Part shown: in pieces, positions 15,411 through 23,811 of the stretch
Layout: every line of letters starts with the position of its first letter
Numbering within the stretch: the first letter of the stretch is position 1
Assembly: GCA_045617525.1 (NCBI GenBank)
Contig: JAZLIT010000214.1
Span: forward strand, 1 to 40,374
From: JAZLIT01 sp045617525
Lineage (GTDB): Bacteria; Bacillota; Bacilli; Bacillales_A; Planococcaceae
Length of the DNA: 40,374 bases
Reading direction: 5' to 3'
Made by a program: the position numbers and the translations under genes
The notes under the pieces: generated by a model
What the model was told of the DNA's origin: nothing
Databases searched by the model: none
The model's input: only the letters and a program-made list of their open reading frames with translations

Positions 15411-16805
15411 ATGCAAAACGAAATATCCGATAAAACAAAGACGCTGCTTTTGATTGTTATGATTGCTGGCTGCTTCTTTTCTACACTAAATCAAACATTG
15501 CTCAACGTGGCACTTAGTGATTTAATGGTTATTTTCAATGTGAAGCCTGCAACAATTCAGTGGCTTGCAACAGGTTTTATGTTAGTGAATGGTGTACTTG
15601 TTCCGTTAACAGCCTATTTAATGAAGCGCTTTACTACACGTCAGCTTTTTATTAGCTCCATGCTATTTTTATTAATTGGCTCGATTGTTAGTGCATGCGC
15701 AATGAATTTTGGTGTATTACTGACAGGACGTATGATTCAAGCTGTTGGTGCTGGGATTATTATACCGCTGATGATGACAGTTATTCTGTATTTATATCCC
15801 GCTGAAAATCGTGGAGCTGTGATGGGGAAAGTTGGCTTTGCGATTATTTTTGCGCCAGCCATTGCACCTACTTTAGCTGGCTTTGTGGTAGAGTATCTTT
15901 CATGGCGATGGCTATTTATTGGGATAATTCCATTTGTGGTCATTATTATATTGTTTGCCAATAAATATTTATTCAATGTACAGGAAACGTCAAAAGTGAA
16001 GCTTGATGTGACGAGTATGATTTTCTCTACGATTGGATTTGGCTTCGTGCTATTTGGATTTAGTAGTGCTGGAAGTCGTGGTTGGGCGGACTGGCTTGTA
16101 CTATCAACAATTGCGCTCGGAATAATCGTGACGATTTTCTTCTGTCGACGTCAGCTTACTTCTGCAGATCCTCTATTGAACTTGTACGTATTTAAATACC
16201 GCATGTTTACGATGACGACAATTATCAATATTGCCATTACGATTTTAATGTATGCTGATTTAATACTACTTCCGATTTTCTTACAGGATGGTCGTGGATT
16301 TACAGCATTGGATGCAGGATTATTACTTCTTCCTGGTGCGATTATTAATGCATTTTTATCCCCTGTTACAGGGAAATTGTTCGATAAATTTGGCGCTAAA
16401 CCATTATTTATAATAGGCTTGATTTTAATCGCTGTATCCATGTGGGCAGTGACAGATTTAACAACATCTACATCGTACCTATACATTTTAATTCGTACGA
16501 TTATTTTACGTATAGGTCTAGCATTTATCACGATGCCTTTAAATACGGCCGCATTAAATGCATTACCTAGAGAACTAGGCTCACACGGTTCCGCGATTAA
16601 CAATACGGTTCGCCAATTAGCTGGTGCAATTGGAACTGCTGTTATCATTACAATCTATACAATTCAAGCAACAGCACATGCATCAGCGCTAGCAGAAGCG
16701 CCAATTTTTGCTGCGAGTGCTGCTTATAAATTTATGTTTATTATTTCAATCATCGCGCTTATTTTGACTTTGTTTGTGCCGAAGAAGAAAGCGCCTGTTG
16801 CTTAA
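15411..16805 (+). CDS. DHA2-family MFS multidrug efflux transporter (EmrB/QacA type)
   Basis: 464-aa proton-driven exporter with about fourteen membrane segments. Features: LNVALSDLMVIFNVKPATIQWLATGFML in TM1-TM2 (family motif D1-like), GRMIQAVGAGIIIPLMMTVILY in TM4 (R and GAG residues), and GPxxA-like FAPAIAPTLAGFVVEYLSWRWLF in TM5-TM6 (motif C region). GAGGAG lies 8 nt before ATG 15411. Controlled most likely by the divergent TetR gene. Substrates unknown; the family exports dyes, quaternary ammonium compounds and antibiotics. Confidence 0.92.
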   Translation: MQNEISDKTKTLLLIVMIAGCFFSTLNQTLLNVALSDLMVIFNVKPATIQWLATGFMLVNGVLVPLTAYLMKRFTTRQLFISSMLFLLIGSIVSACAMNFGVLLTGRMIQAVGAGIIIPLMMTVILYLYPAENRGAVMGKVGFAIIFAPAIAPTLAGFVVEYLSWRWLFIGIIPFVVIIILFANKYLFNVQETSKVKLDVTSMIFSTIGFGFVLFGFSSAGSRGWADWLVLSTIALGIIVTIFFCRRQLTSADPLLNLYVFKYRMFTMTTIINIAITILMYADLILLPIFLQDGRGFTALDAGLLLLPGAIINAFLSPVTGKLFDKFGAKPLFIIGLILIAVSMWAVTDLTTSTSYLYILIRTIILRIGLAFITMPLNTAALNALPRELGSHGSAINNTVRQLAGAIGTAVIITIYTIQATAHASALAEAPIFAASAAYKFMFIISIIALILTLFVPKKKAPVA

Positions 16806-16866
16806 TATTCAGTACTGCCCTACGATATTTCAGTCAGTTGTCGGTATTATACCGGTGACTGGCTGT

Positions 16867-16977
16867 TTAGTTTGGTGTTTCTTTGGGGGGCATACGCATG
16901 TTTTCATTAAGCTGCCTTTTGATATTTATATGATGTGTATACAGTGCCTTTATCTCCTCGCTCGTATAGTTGGACAT
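16867..16977 (-). CDS. Possible 36-aa ORF after acyl-CoA synthetase terminator
   Basis: ATG 16977 to TAA 16867, encoding MSNYTSEEIKALYTHHINIK followed by RQLNENMRMPPKETPN. The composition looks protein-like (amphipathic, charged), but the ATG abuts the T-run of the terminator of the upstream gene and the nearest GGAG is 13 nt away. It may be a remnant of a longer gene: a CCCCCC tract near its end is a likely frameshift site. Function unknown. Confidence 0.3.
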   Translation of the reverse strand: MSNYTSEEIKALYTHHINIKRQLNENMRMPPKETPN

Positions 16978-16979
16978 AA

Positions 16980-17029
16980 AAAAACTGCGTCTCCAATTGT
17001 TTAGACGTCTAACAATTGGGACACAGTTC
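16980..17029 (-). terminator. Terminator of the acyl-CoA synthetase gene
   Basis: A long stem (AACTG-GTC-CAATTGTT with AACAATTG-GAC-CAGTT, two mismatches) is followed by T7 on the minus strand. The stop codon of the synthetase gene lies within the hairpin. Confidence 0.8.
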
Positions 17030-18559
17030 ATTGACTAAATTGCTCAGCTGCTTTTTATCCTTTTTTCCTAAAGCGGTATAAGGAATGGAATCAATGAAGG
17101 TAATTTCCTTTGGCATCTCATAGCGTGCTACTTTTGACTGTAGCCATTCGAAAAAGGACTCTTGTGTAATGTCCGCACCATTTTTCTTTTGAATAAATGC
17201 CTGAAGTCTTTGTCCAAACTGTTCGTCAGGTATGCCAATCACTGCGACATCTTCAATAAGGGGGTGTTCAAGTAGAATGTTCTCTACGTGAATGGGATAA
17301 ACGTTTTCGCCTGCTGATACAATCATGTCATCCTGTCTGCCTGCCAGAAAATAATAACCATTGGCATCCTGATAACTTAAATCCCCTGTTGAAATCCAAT
17401 GTTGCTGCGGATTAACCATAGATCCTTTGCTGTTCACCCATAATTGACCGATTGTTCCTCTCTCAACGTTTTCCTGAAGAGGGTTTACAATCCTTAACTT
17501 TACACCCTTAATGCCTTTCCCAATTAGACGAGTAGAATAGGTTAAATCATCCGGAGTTGCAATGATGTTCAGTCCTGTTTCTGAAGTTCCGTATAAATTG
17601 TATAAAACGTCTCCTAAAGTTCCTTTTACTTCTTCTGCTAGATTAGGACTTAATACTGCACCGCCAGAAGCAATACAACGGAGGGAGCTTAAATCTGAAA
17701 TATTTTCCTTTAGCATTTTATGAATCATAAGCGGTACTACGGTGACAATTTCTACTTGGTGTTTTCGAATGAGCTCGCAAGCTTTTTTCGAACGGAATTT
17801 CTCACTTAAGACTACTTTTTTCCCGAGCGTTATGAACAAAAATAAAATTGCGATACCATAGCCATGGTAAAGAGGAGTTGCAATATAGCCATTCTTATAT
17901 TGGACGAGTTTTAAACGCTGTACCATCCCTAAAAAGGGATTCAAGTAGTTAAAAAGCGATGGTTTATGGATCACTTCTTTAGGAGTCCCAGTCGTTCCAC
18001 TAGTTAATAACACAATGTTGCTAGTTGAAGTTCTTCGAATGGGACGATTGTCTAGACTCGCATGATTTAGGTATACCAGCATCTCAGTAACACATAGTTT
18101 TTGTTTTAACTCATCTGATTCTTCGACCAATGAGCTAAAGTCCGCATCATAAATGAAAAGATCAAATCGATGTTTTTTTACTAATTGATGAAACTGTACT
18201 TTACCGACTTCAGCATTAATCAAATATAAATTGGTGCCTAAACGCGAAAGGGCAAAAATCACTCTTACTAAGGAAGCATGATTACGGCATAATATCCCGA
18301 TTTTATGTTTCGGTTCGAGATAGTATTGTCCTTCTAAAAGGCTAGATAGCTTCATAGTTTCCTTCAATAGTTCGGAATAAGTAAGTTCATCTGTATCATC
18401 TATCAATGCAACGTTTTCTCCATACTTACTTGCCGCGAAATCCAACAAAGTCATAAGGTTTAGACCCTGTTTTAAAATGGCCCTCAATAACTTAGTTATG
18501 CTTGCAAAGGAGAGCAATCCACTTTTGGAGAGGGCTAAAAATAAACGTATAAAATTCAT
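17009..18559 (-). CDS. AMP-binding acyl-CoA synthetase / fatty-acid ligase
   Basis: 516-aa adenylate-forming enzyme that activates a carboxylic acid with ATP and joins it to CoA. Core motifs: TSGTTGTPK (186-194, phosphate loop), YGTSETG (323-329), TGDLSYQD (391-398, ATP ribose Asp), GRQDDMI (407-413, hinge) and the catalytic lysine in TALGKKDKK (~499-500). The N-terminal ~35 residues are a hydrophobic/basic extension that may aid membrane association. AAGGGGAAG precedes the ATG. It sits 15 bp downstream of the short-chain dehydrogenase gene, so the pair probably acts on a common lipid substrate. Chain length is not predictable. Confidence 0.88.
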   Translation of the reverse strand: MNFIRLFLALSKSGLLSFASITKLLRAILKQGLNLMTLLDFAASKYGENVALIDDTDELTYSELLKETMKLSSLLEGQYYLEPKHKIGILCRNHASLVRVIFALSRLGTNLYLINAEVGKVQFHQLVKKHRFDLFIYDADFSSLVEESDELKQKLCVTEMLVYLNHASLDNRPIRRTSTSNIVLLTSGTTGTPKEVIHKPSLFNYLNPFLGMVQRLKLVQYKNGYIATPLYHGYGIAILFLFITLGKKVVLSEKFRSKKACELIRKHQVEIVTVVPLMIHKMLKENISDLSSLRCIASGGAVLSPNLAEEVKGTLGDVLYNLYGTSETGLNIIATPDDLTYSTRLIGKGIKGVKLRIVNPLQENVERGTIGQLWVNSKGSMVNPQQHWISTGDLSYQDANGYYFLAGRQDDMIVSAGENVYPIHVENILLEHPLIEDVAVIGIPDEQFGQRLQAFIQKKNGADITQESFFEWLQSKVARYEMPKEITFIDSIPYTALGKKDKKQLSNLVNELCPNC

Positions 18560-18574
18560 ATTATTTTCTTCCCC

Positions 18575-19411
18575 TTAAGCTTTTTTGTAAAACAACGAAT
18601 CTATTATCTTCTTAAATAATACAGAGAAAAGTTCCCCAAAAATCAGCCACCAAGGTTTATAGCGCCTTTGTTTCGTGTAAATAGACCGGCAAATAATTTT
18701 AGCTACATGCTCAGTCGTCAAAGCGGGCATTTTTTTATATGCCTCTGTTGGAAGAATCATCGGAGTTTTTACTAAAGGCAGGTAGATTGAAGTAGTTGTA
18801 ATCCCTATTTTATTCAATTCTGGAGCAGCAGACTGTAACCATGTATCAAAGGCAGTTTTTGACGCTTGGTATGCTGCCCAGTTAGGGATAGGGACAATTA
18901 ATGCATTAATTGTTGAGATATTAATAATTTGCCCTGCATTATTTTGAAGCAATGGGATAACAGAAAGCAATAATTGAACCGGTGCAAAATAATTAATAGC
19001 CATTGTTCGAGTGAAATCATGAAAGCGATCCATCGATTGAAGGATAGAACGATTGATGGACAGCCCTGCATTGTTAACAACAATATCTAAGCCTGCAGGT
19101 AGCTTATGTAGGAATTCAAGTAGGTGATCCATGTCTTCCTGGACGCGTAAATCTGCGCGGATAATGTGAATGGTTATCGATTCAGATTGTAAAGATTGTT
19201 TCATTGCTTCAAGCTTTTCCCCTCTTCTTGCAACTAGAATTAATTGTAGTTCAATTTCTAACTTAGAGAGGAAAATAGCCAAATGCTCCCCTATACCAGA
19301 GCTTGCACCTGTTATTAAAATACTTTTTCCCTGTAACGTTTTTCGAAGTTTCCCCTCATTAAAAGATGTTGGCGGGAATAATATGGACTCTATTAAATTG
19401 TATGTATGCAG
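18575..19411 (-). CDS. Short-chain dehydrogenase/reductase with abnormal start
   Basis: NAD(P)-dependent oxidoreductase. Rossmann motif TGASSGIG (codons at 19312-19289), NNAG, catalytic Ser in ISTINA, and YxxxK as YQASK are intact. The first ordinary start codon, TTG 19282, lies after TGASSGIG and would remove the cofactor site. Upstream, the frame reads YNLIESILFPPTSFNEGKLR KTLQGKSILI without any ATG, GTG or TTG until TAA at 19427-19429. The best candidate is CTG 19411 (GGTGG 4 nt upstream), giving 278 aa. So either CTG is used or an ATG-to-CTG change has crippled the gene. It starts an operon with the acyl-CoA synthetase gene. Confidence 0.7.
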   Translation of the reverse strand: MHTYNLIESILFPPTSFNEGKLRKTLQGKSILITGASSGIGEHLAIFLSKLEIELQLILVARRGEKLEAMKQSLQSESITIHIIRADLRVQEDMDHLLEFLHKLPAGLDIVVNNAGLSINRSILQSMDRFHDFTRTMAINYFAPVQLLLSVIPLLQNNAGQIINISTINALIVPIPNWAAYQASKTAFDTWLQSAAPELNKIGITTTSIYLPLVKTPMILPTEAYKKMPALTTEHVAKIICRSIYTKQRRYKPWWLIFGELFSVLFKKIIDSLFYKKA

Positions 19412-19549
19412 AAGACCACCGACTTTTTATGTTTCCTAACCATATTCGATACAGCAATACTTTTTTCCTCTTTAAGCTTGGATTTAAGGTAGGTTTTTGG
19501 CTAACCATATGGCGGATTTATTAAAGTTAAGATTCTGAATATACAGTTG

Positions 19550-19578
19550 TTGACTTTTTAATTGAGAAAGATTATCAT
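19550..19578 (+). promoter_or_regulatory. Promoter of candidate sRNA / fumC leader
   Basis: TTGACT (19550-19555), 17 bp, TATCAT (19573-19578): one mismatch in each box from the sigma-A consensus. The predicted transcript start is near 19585, reading toward fumC. Confidence 0.65.
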
Positions 19579-19579
19579 T
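19561..19579. promoter_or_regulatory. fur box: Fur-box-like operator
   Basis: The inner 15 bp, TGAGAAAGATTATCA (19563-19577), match the 7-1-7 Fur box TGATAATNATTATCA at all but two defined positions. On the minus strand the same region contains TAATGATAATC, an exact part of the classical 19-bp Fur box. It fills the spacer and covers the -10 box, an ideal repressing position. Confidence 0.6.
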
Positions 19580-19584
19580 AACGT

Positions 19585-19716
19585 TGTAAGTAAGACTTCT
19601 TAAGTAATAACTTTCGGAACCGTTCCCCCCAGGTATTGTTTCGAGAACTCCAAAACTGCTTTTCTCATGAAATTGAATGGCAAATCACAACAGGTGGTTT
19701 GCCATTTTTCATTTTT
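19585..19716 (+). ncRNA. Candidate Fur-controlled small RNA or fumC leader
   Basis: About 132 nt from the predicted start to a T-run. It carries no ORF with a ribosome site, has a C-rich patch CGTTCCCCCCAGG (C6 at 19625-19630), a GAGAA/TTCTC hairpin (19643-19666 region), and ends in the terminator hairpin at 19676-19716. Iron-sparing sRNAs of Bacillales such as FsrA are Fur-repressed and use C-rich single strands to block ribosome sites; the resemblance is architectural only. It could equally be an attenuated leader of fumC, whose start is 45 nt after the terminator. Confidence 0.4.
19676..19716 (+). terminator. Terminator between Fur-box promoter and fumC
   Basis: AATGGCAAATCA (19676-19687) pairs with TGGTTTGCCATT (19695-19706) over 12 bp with one G-T pair and a 7-nt loop, followed by TTTCATTTTT. 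Confidence 0.75.
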
Positions 19717-19761
19717 AACGGATTTTTGGGGTAAATTAACGTATAAAGGAGCTGTTTTTAA

Positions 19762-21153
19762 ATGGATTTTCGAATTGAAAAAGATACAATGGGTGAAATT
19801 CAAGTTGAAGCTGATAAATATTGGCTAGCGCAAACACAACGAAGTCTGCACAATTTCAAAATTGGGACGGAAAAAATGCCGATTGAAGTTATTCGTGCCT
19901 TCGCTATCCTTAAACGTTCTGCTGCGATTGCCAACCACAAACTAGAAAAGCTGACTGACGTAAAGGTCAATGCCATCATTGCTGCAGCTGATGAGGTGCT
20001 TACAGGTAAATTGGATGACCAGTTCCCCCTTGTTGTTTGGCAAACAGGTTCAGGTACACAGTCCAATATGAACATCAATGAAGTCCTATCCTTCCGTGCA
20101 AATCAAATTTTAGCAATGCAAGGATCCGACGAAAAAGTACATCCAAATGATGATGTTAACATGTCACAAAGCTCGAATGATACTTTCCCCACTGCTCTTC
20201 ATGTCTCTGCAGTATTAGCAGTTGAGGATTTTTTATTACCGAAGCTAAACGTCCTTAAAACAACATTGGCCAACAAATCTGCACAATTCAACGATATTAT
20301 TAAAATTGGACGTACACATCTTCAGGACGCAACACCTTTAACACTTGGGCAGGAAATTTCTGGTTGGACACATATGCTCGTAAAATCTGAGAAAATGATT
20401 GCCTTAGCAACTGATTTTATGAAGGAACTTGCGATTGGCGGTACTGCTGTAGGCACAGGTATAAATGCACATCCAAAGTTTGGTGAAATGGTGGCCGACG
20501 AAATTTCTACGTACACGGGCAAAAAATTTATTACAGCAGAAAATAAATTCCATGCCCTAACGTCTCATGATGAAATAACGACAGTACATGGTTCGATTAA
20601 AGCACTTGCAGCAGATTTAATGAAAATTGCCAATGATGTACGATGGTTAGCATCGGGGCCTCGCTCGGGTATCGGCGAAATTACAATTCCTGAAAACGAA
20701 CCAGGTTCATCCATCATGCCAGGGAAAGTGAATCCTACACAATCAGAGGCAATGACAATGGTAGCATGCCAAGTTTTCGGTAATGACGCTACAATCGGCT
20801 TTGCTGCATCGCAGGGTAATTTTGAATTAAACGTATTTAAACCCGTCATTATTTATAACTTTCTGCAATCCGTTCGTTTACTTGGTGATGCAATGCAGAG
20901 CTTCAATGACAACTGTGCAGTAGGTATTGAGCCAAACTTAGACGTTTTAGAGAGGAACTTACGTAACTCGCTAATGCTCGTTACTGCTCTTAACCCTTAC
21001 ATCGGCTATGAAAATGCTGCTGCCATTGCGAAAAAAGCGCATAAAGAAGGCACAACACTAAAAGAGGCAGCTCTAGCCTCTGGTTTACTAACAGAACAGC
21101 AATACGATCAATATGTAGATCCCGCGACAATGATTTATCCAAATGTAGAATAA
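19762..21153 (+). CDS. fumC: Class II fumarate hydratase
   Basis: Iron-independent fumarase of the TCA cycle, interconverting fumarate and L-malate in the cytoplasm. 463 aa, normal for the family. The signature GSSIMPGKVNP lies at about residues 315-325 (catalytic Ser in the flexible loop). SGSGTQSNMNINEV appears here as TGSGTQSNMN, HPNDDVNMSQSSNDTFPTA is complete, and GRTHLQDATP supplies the active-site His. AAGGAG lies 9 nt before ATG 19762. No separate good promoter is seen after the terminator at 19676-19716, so expression may depend on read-through from the Fur-box promoter, an unusual arrangement. Confidence 0.97.
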   Translation: MDFRIEKDTMGEIQVEADKYWLAQTQRSLHNFKIGTEKMPIEVIRAFAILKRSAAIANHKLEKLTDVKVNAIIAAADEVLTGKLDDQFPLVVWQTGSGTQSNMNINEVLSFRANQILAMQGSDEKVHPNDDVNMSQSSNDTFPTALHVSAVLAVEDFLLPKLNVLKTTLANKSAQFNDIIKIGRTHLQDATPLTLGQEISGWTHMLVKSEKMIALATDFMKELAIGGTAVGTGINAHPKFGEMVADEISTYTGKKFITAENKFHALTSHDEITTVHGSIKALAADLMKIANDVRWLASGPRSGIGEITIPENEPGSSIMPGKVNPTQSEAMTMVACQVFGNDATIGFAASQGNFELNVFKPVIIYNFLQSVRLLGDAMQSFNDNCAVGIEPNLDVLERNLRNSLMLVTALNPYIGYENAAAIAKKAHKEGTTLKEAALASGLLTEQQYDQYVDPATMIYPNVE

Positions 21154-21156
21154 TGA

Positions 21157-21205
21157 AAAGACGCCACAGAAAGGACTTAAACCTTTCTGTGGCGTCTTTA
21201 TCCTC
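21157..21205 (+). terminator. Terminator of fumC
   Basis: An 18-bp perfect stem (AAAGACGCCACAGAAAGG with CCTTTCTGTGGCGTCTTT, 21157-21199) starting 4 bp after the stop codon. Confidence 0.88.
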
Positions 21206-21279
21206 TTCTTATAATTATGTATTTATTATACTGTAATTACTTTTTTTTATAAATCATTTTCATTAAAAGGTCAGTTTGA

Positions 21280-21308
21280 TTTACAAATCCTAATTATTTC
21301 GCTAATCT
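21280..21308 (+). promoter_or_regulatory. Promoter of the LLM oxidoreductase gene
   Basis: TTTACA (21280-21285), 17 bp, TAATCT (21303-21308), 22 bp before the ATG of the gene at 21331. Confidence 0.45.
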
Positions 21309-21330
21309 AAAAGAATTAGGAGGTTTTACG

Positions 21331-22323
21331 ATGAAACTAAGTATTTTAGATCAAATTCCTATTTCCAAAGGAAGTAACGCTACCGAGGCACTTGCTTCTA
21401 GTGTGGAAATTGCCAAACTAGGCGATCAATTAGGGTATGAACGTATGTGGTTAGCCGAGCATCATAACACCAAAACATTGGCGAGCTCAGCACCTGAAAT
21501 TACAGCAGCCTACATAGCAGCAAAAACGGAGCGCATCCGTGTCGGTACGGGTGGTATCATGATGATGCACTACTCCCCTTTCAAAATTGCAGAGGTGTTT
21601 AAAACATTAGCTGGGTTAGCACCTGGCCGCATTGATTTCGGCGCTGGCCGTGCCCCTGGTGGTGATGGTGCGGCAATGACAGCACTTGCGAGTGGCAGAC
21701 GTCCAGAAATGACAGAGCAATATGATAAATTAGAAATTATTTTACGCATGATGAATGAAAAACCAACTGGTGAACAAATTTACGATGCAGTTGTTGCATC
21801 ACCAGCGCAGATTACACTGCCACAAGCTTGGCTTTTAGGCTCAAGTGGCCAAAGTGCAAGACAGGCTGGTGCAGCTGGCGTAGGCTATTCATTTGCACAG
21901 TTCTTTAATGGGCAAATGTCGAAGGAAATTTTTGATGCGTACCGTAATTCGTTTCAGCCATCTTACTTTATGCAGCAACCTGAAATCATTACGACATATG
22001 CCGTTTCTGTTGCTGAAACACGTGAGGAGGCTGAATATTTAGCACTTCCAATGCAAATTACACGCTTAAATTTAATGCGTGGCCAATTAATTCAAGTTCT
22101 ATCTCCTGAGGACGCTAAGGATTATCCACTGACAGAAATGGATAAAATTCTAATCGAAAATAACCGCCATTTATTACTTGTTGGTACTGCGAAAGAAGTT
22201 GCCAATCAAATCCGCGAAGAGCAGGAACTATACGGCTTTGACGAAGCGATGCTTAACTGCAATCAATTTTCAACTGAACAACGCCTAACAAGTTACCGCT
22301 TATTAGCTGAAGAAATGCTATAA
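21331..22323 (+). CDS. LLM-class (luciferase-like) flavin-dependent oxidoreductase
   Basis: 330-aa enzyme with the luciferase-like (beta/alpha)8 fold that uses reduced FMN. MKLSILDQIPISKGSNATEAL and YERMWLAEHHNTKTLASSAPEI are the conserved opening of the YwcH/MsnO-like subgroup. RVGTGGIMMMHYSPFKIAEVFKTLAGLAPGRIDFGAGRAPGGD (about 70-112) forms the flavin/phosphate-binding part, and LLGSSGQSARQAG (~170-182) is also typical. AGGAGG lies 7 nt upstream of the ATG. Monocistronic with its own terminator. The physiological substrate is unknown for this subgroup. Confidence 0.9.
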   Translation: MKLSILDQIPISKGSNATEALASSVEIAKLGDQLGYERMWLAEHHNTKTLASSAPEITAAYIAAKTERIRVGTGGIMMMHYSPFKIAEVFKTLAGLAPGRIDFGAGRAPGGDGAAMTALASGRRPEMTEQYDKLEIILRMMNEKPTGEQIYDAVVASPAQITLPQAWLLGSSGQSARQAGAAGVGYSFAQFFNGQMSKEIFDAYRNSFQPSYFMQQPEIITTYAVSVAETREEAEYLALPMQITRLNLMRGQLIQVLSPEDAKDYPLTEMDKILIENNRHLLLVGTAKEVANQIREEQELYGFDEAMLNCNQFSTEQRLTSYRLLAEEML

Positions 22324-22327
22324 AAGG

Positions 22328-22360
22328 AAGCCTAGTTCATAAACTGAACTAGGCTTTAAA
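22328..22360 (+). terminator. Terminator of the LLM gene
   Basis: AAGCCTAGTTCA pairs with TGAACTAGGCTT over 12 bp with a short loop, followed by TAAATTTAT, 4 bp after the stop. Confidence 0.75.
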
Positions 22361-22487
22361 TTTATCGGATATTGATTCCATGCCTGTAAAGCTCCGCAAA
22401 ATGACCGCATTTTACCTAGATTAGACTCCACTCACCAGCATATCGATATCGTTTTCTTATTTAGCTGTGCTATATTGCACTAGAGGG

Positions 22488-22877
22488 ATGGTGAAGCGCA
22501 AAGTGAAGAAATTATTATTCCCAGTATTCGCCCTTTTTTTAATGGCGTGTGGCGAGGAACACGAACTAAAAATACAGCAAGTTGAAAAACCGGATGCCGA
22601 TGTGCAATCGGTTATCGATCTTACAGAGGATGCAACATATGCATCACTCATTTATAGTCCTACAAAAACAAGCTATTTATTGTTGAATACATCAGGTGAA
22701 ACCTCTGTAACGCTTGAACCAGACGGCGACCAGCTATTAATTCAAGTAACGCAAAGTGAACTGGAAAAAGAAGTTGGTGTTGAAGTCTATGCGATCGATT
22801 TGGATAAGGAATATGAACGTATTCACATTTATTTAAATGACGAGGAGATTGAAATTGCTATTTGGTACGGTGAATAA
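22488..22877 (+). CDS. Small acidic lipoprotein of unknown function
   Basis: 129 aa from ATG 22488. The start is uncertain: AGAGGG abuts ATG 22488, GTG 22491 is 3 nt further, and GTG 22503 has GGTGA 8 nt upstream and gives the typical MKKLLFPVFALFLMAC. Lipobox LMAC predicts lipid anchoring on the outer membrane face. The mature part is acidic, with LDKEYERIHIYLNDEEIEIAIWYGE at the end. No family recognised; no motif suggests catalysis. It is followed by a terminator shared with the converging YitT gene. Confidence 0.65.
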   Translation: MVKRKVKKLLFPVFALFLMACGEEHELKIQQVEKPDADVQSVIDLTEDATYASLIYSPTKTSYLLLNTSGETSVTLEPDGDQLLIQVTQSELEKEVGVEVYAIDLDKEYERIHIYLNDEEIEIAIWYGE

Positions 22878-22890
22878 ATAAATTCAATAG

Positions 22891-22925
22891 AAATGCCCGC
22901 TGAAGAGAGTATTCAGCGGGCATTT
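22891..22925. terminator. Bidirectional terminator between lipoprotein and YitT genes
   Basis: AAATGCCCGCTGAA pairs perfectly with TTCAGCGGGCATTT over 14 bp, between converging genes. Confidence 0.8.
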
Positions 22926-22938
22926 CATTCTTTTAAAA

Positions 22939-23811
22939 TTAGTGAATATCCTTCTTACCAAAGCTGCCGCCTTTTACTTCAGCAACATCGTATACCGTAA
23001 TAAAGGCATTTTCATCAATATCAAAAATGATCGTCTTTAATTTGCTTTCTTCTAGTCGGTTTATAACACACGTAATTTCCTTAAATGCATCATTTGAATA
23101 GCCACCGTAAACTTCTGAAATCGTTGTACTTCGACCTAAGCGATCTTGAATTGCCGACACTAAAGTATCGGGATCCTTAGAAATAATTTTAAACGTTTTT
23201 GATCCGCTTAATCCAACTTCAACAATAAGAATTACTTTTGATGCGATATAGTAGGCTAATGCGGATAATAGAGCTCCTTGTAGGCCAAACACTGTCGCAA
23301 CAAAGATGAAGACGAAAGCATTTAAGAATAAAATCAAATCACTCGTACCAAAAGGTAATTTACGTGATAATAGTACGGCTAACATATCGATTCCATCAAG
23401 CGCTCCACCATTACGAAGTGCAAGTCCCATACCGAAACCTAAAATGATACCGCCGACTACCGTGATTAATAGTGTGTCGCCTTGAATAATCGTTTCCACG
23501 TGATGCATTAATGATGTACTTACTGCTAATGTCACAATCCCAATTACTGAGTAGATCGCAAAGCTGCGACCAATTTGCTTATAGCCCAACCAAATAAATG
23601 GGATATTCAGAATCCCAATCAGAACACCTAGTGGCATGCCAAACATCTGCGAAAGTACGATACTTACACCGGTAACCCCACCATCCGAAACCATGTTCGG
23701 AATTAATACAGCTTCAAGGCCGTATGCTGCGACAATCGCACCAATCATCACTAATACTGCACGACCAATTTTTTTTGTGAAATTTTGCATTTTTGTTTCA
23801 TGTTTCCCCAT
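22939..23811 (-). CDS. YitT family membrane protein (DUF161 + DUF2179)
   Basis: 290-aa membrane protein. The N-terminal ~210 residues hold five to six helices of the YitT type, with VSDGGVTGVSIVLSQMFGMPLG and LRNGGALDGIDMLAVLLSRK carrying the conserved GG-D-G motifs. The C-terminal cytoplasmic DUF2179 domain (about 225-280) ends ITVYDVAEVKGGSFGKKDIH, a very typical tail. AGAGGA precedes ATG 23811. The transported or sensed molecule is unknown. Monocistronic. Confidence 0.92.
   Translation of the reverse strand: MGKHETKMQNFTKKIGRAVLVMIGAIVAAYGLEAVLIPNMVSDGGVTGVSIVLSQMFGMPLGVLIGILNIPFIWLGYKQIGRSFAIYSVIGIVTLAVSTSLMHHVETIIQGDTLLITVVGGIILGFGMGLALRNGGALDGIDMLAVLLSRKLPFGTSDLILFLNAFVFIFVATVFGLQGALLSALAYYIASKVILIVEVGLSGSKTFKIISKDPDTLVSAIQDRLGRSTTISEVYGGYSNDAFKEITCVINRLEESKLKTIIFDIDENAFITVYDVAEVKGGSFGKKDIH

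Noticed and set aside
16151..16648. 165-codon antisense frame inside the DHA2 efflux gene
   Set aside because: The plus strand clearly encodes a complete efflux protein; long antisense frames are common over hydrophobic genes.
16774..17004. Plus-strand 76-codon frame after the efflux gene
   Set aside because: No ribosome site; it overlaps the efflux gene end and the terminator of the converging synthetase gene.
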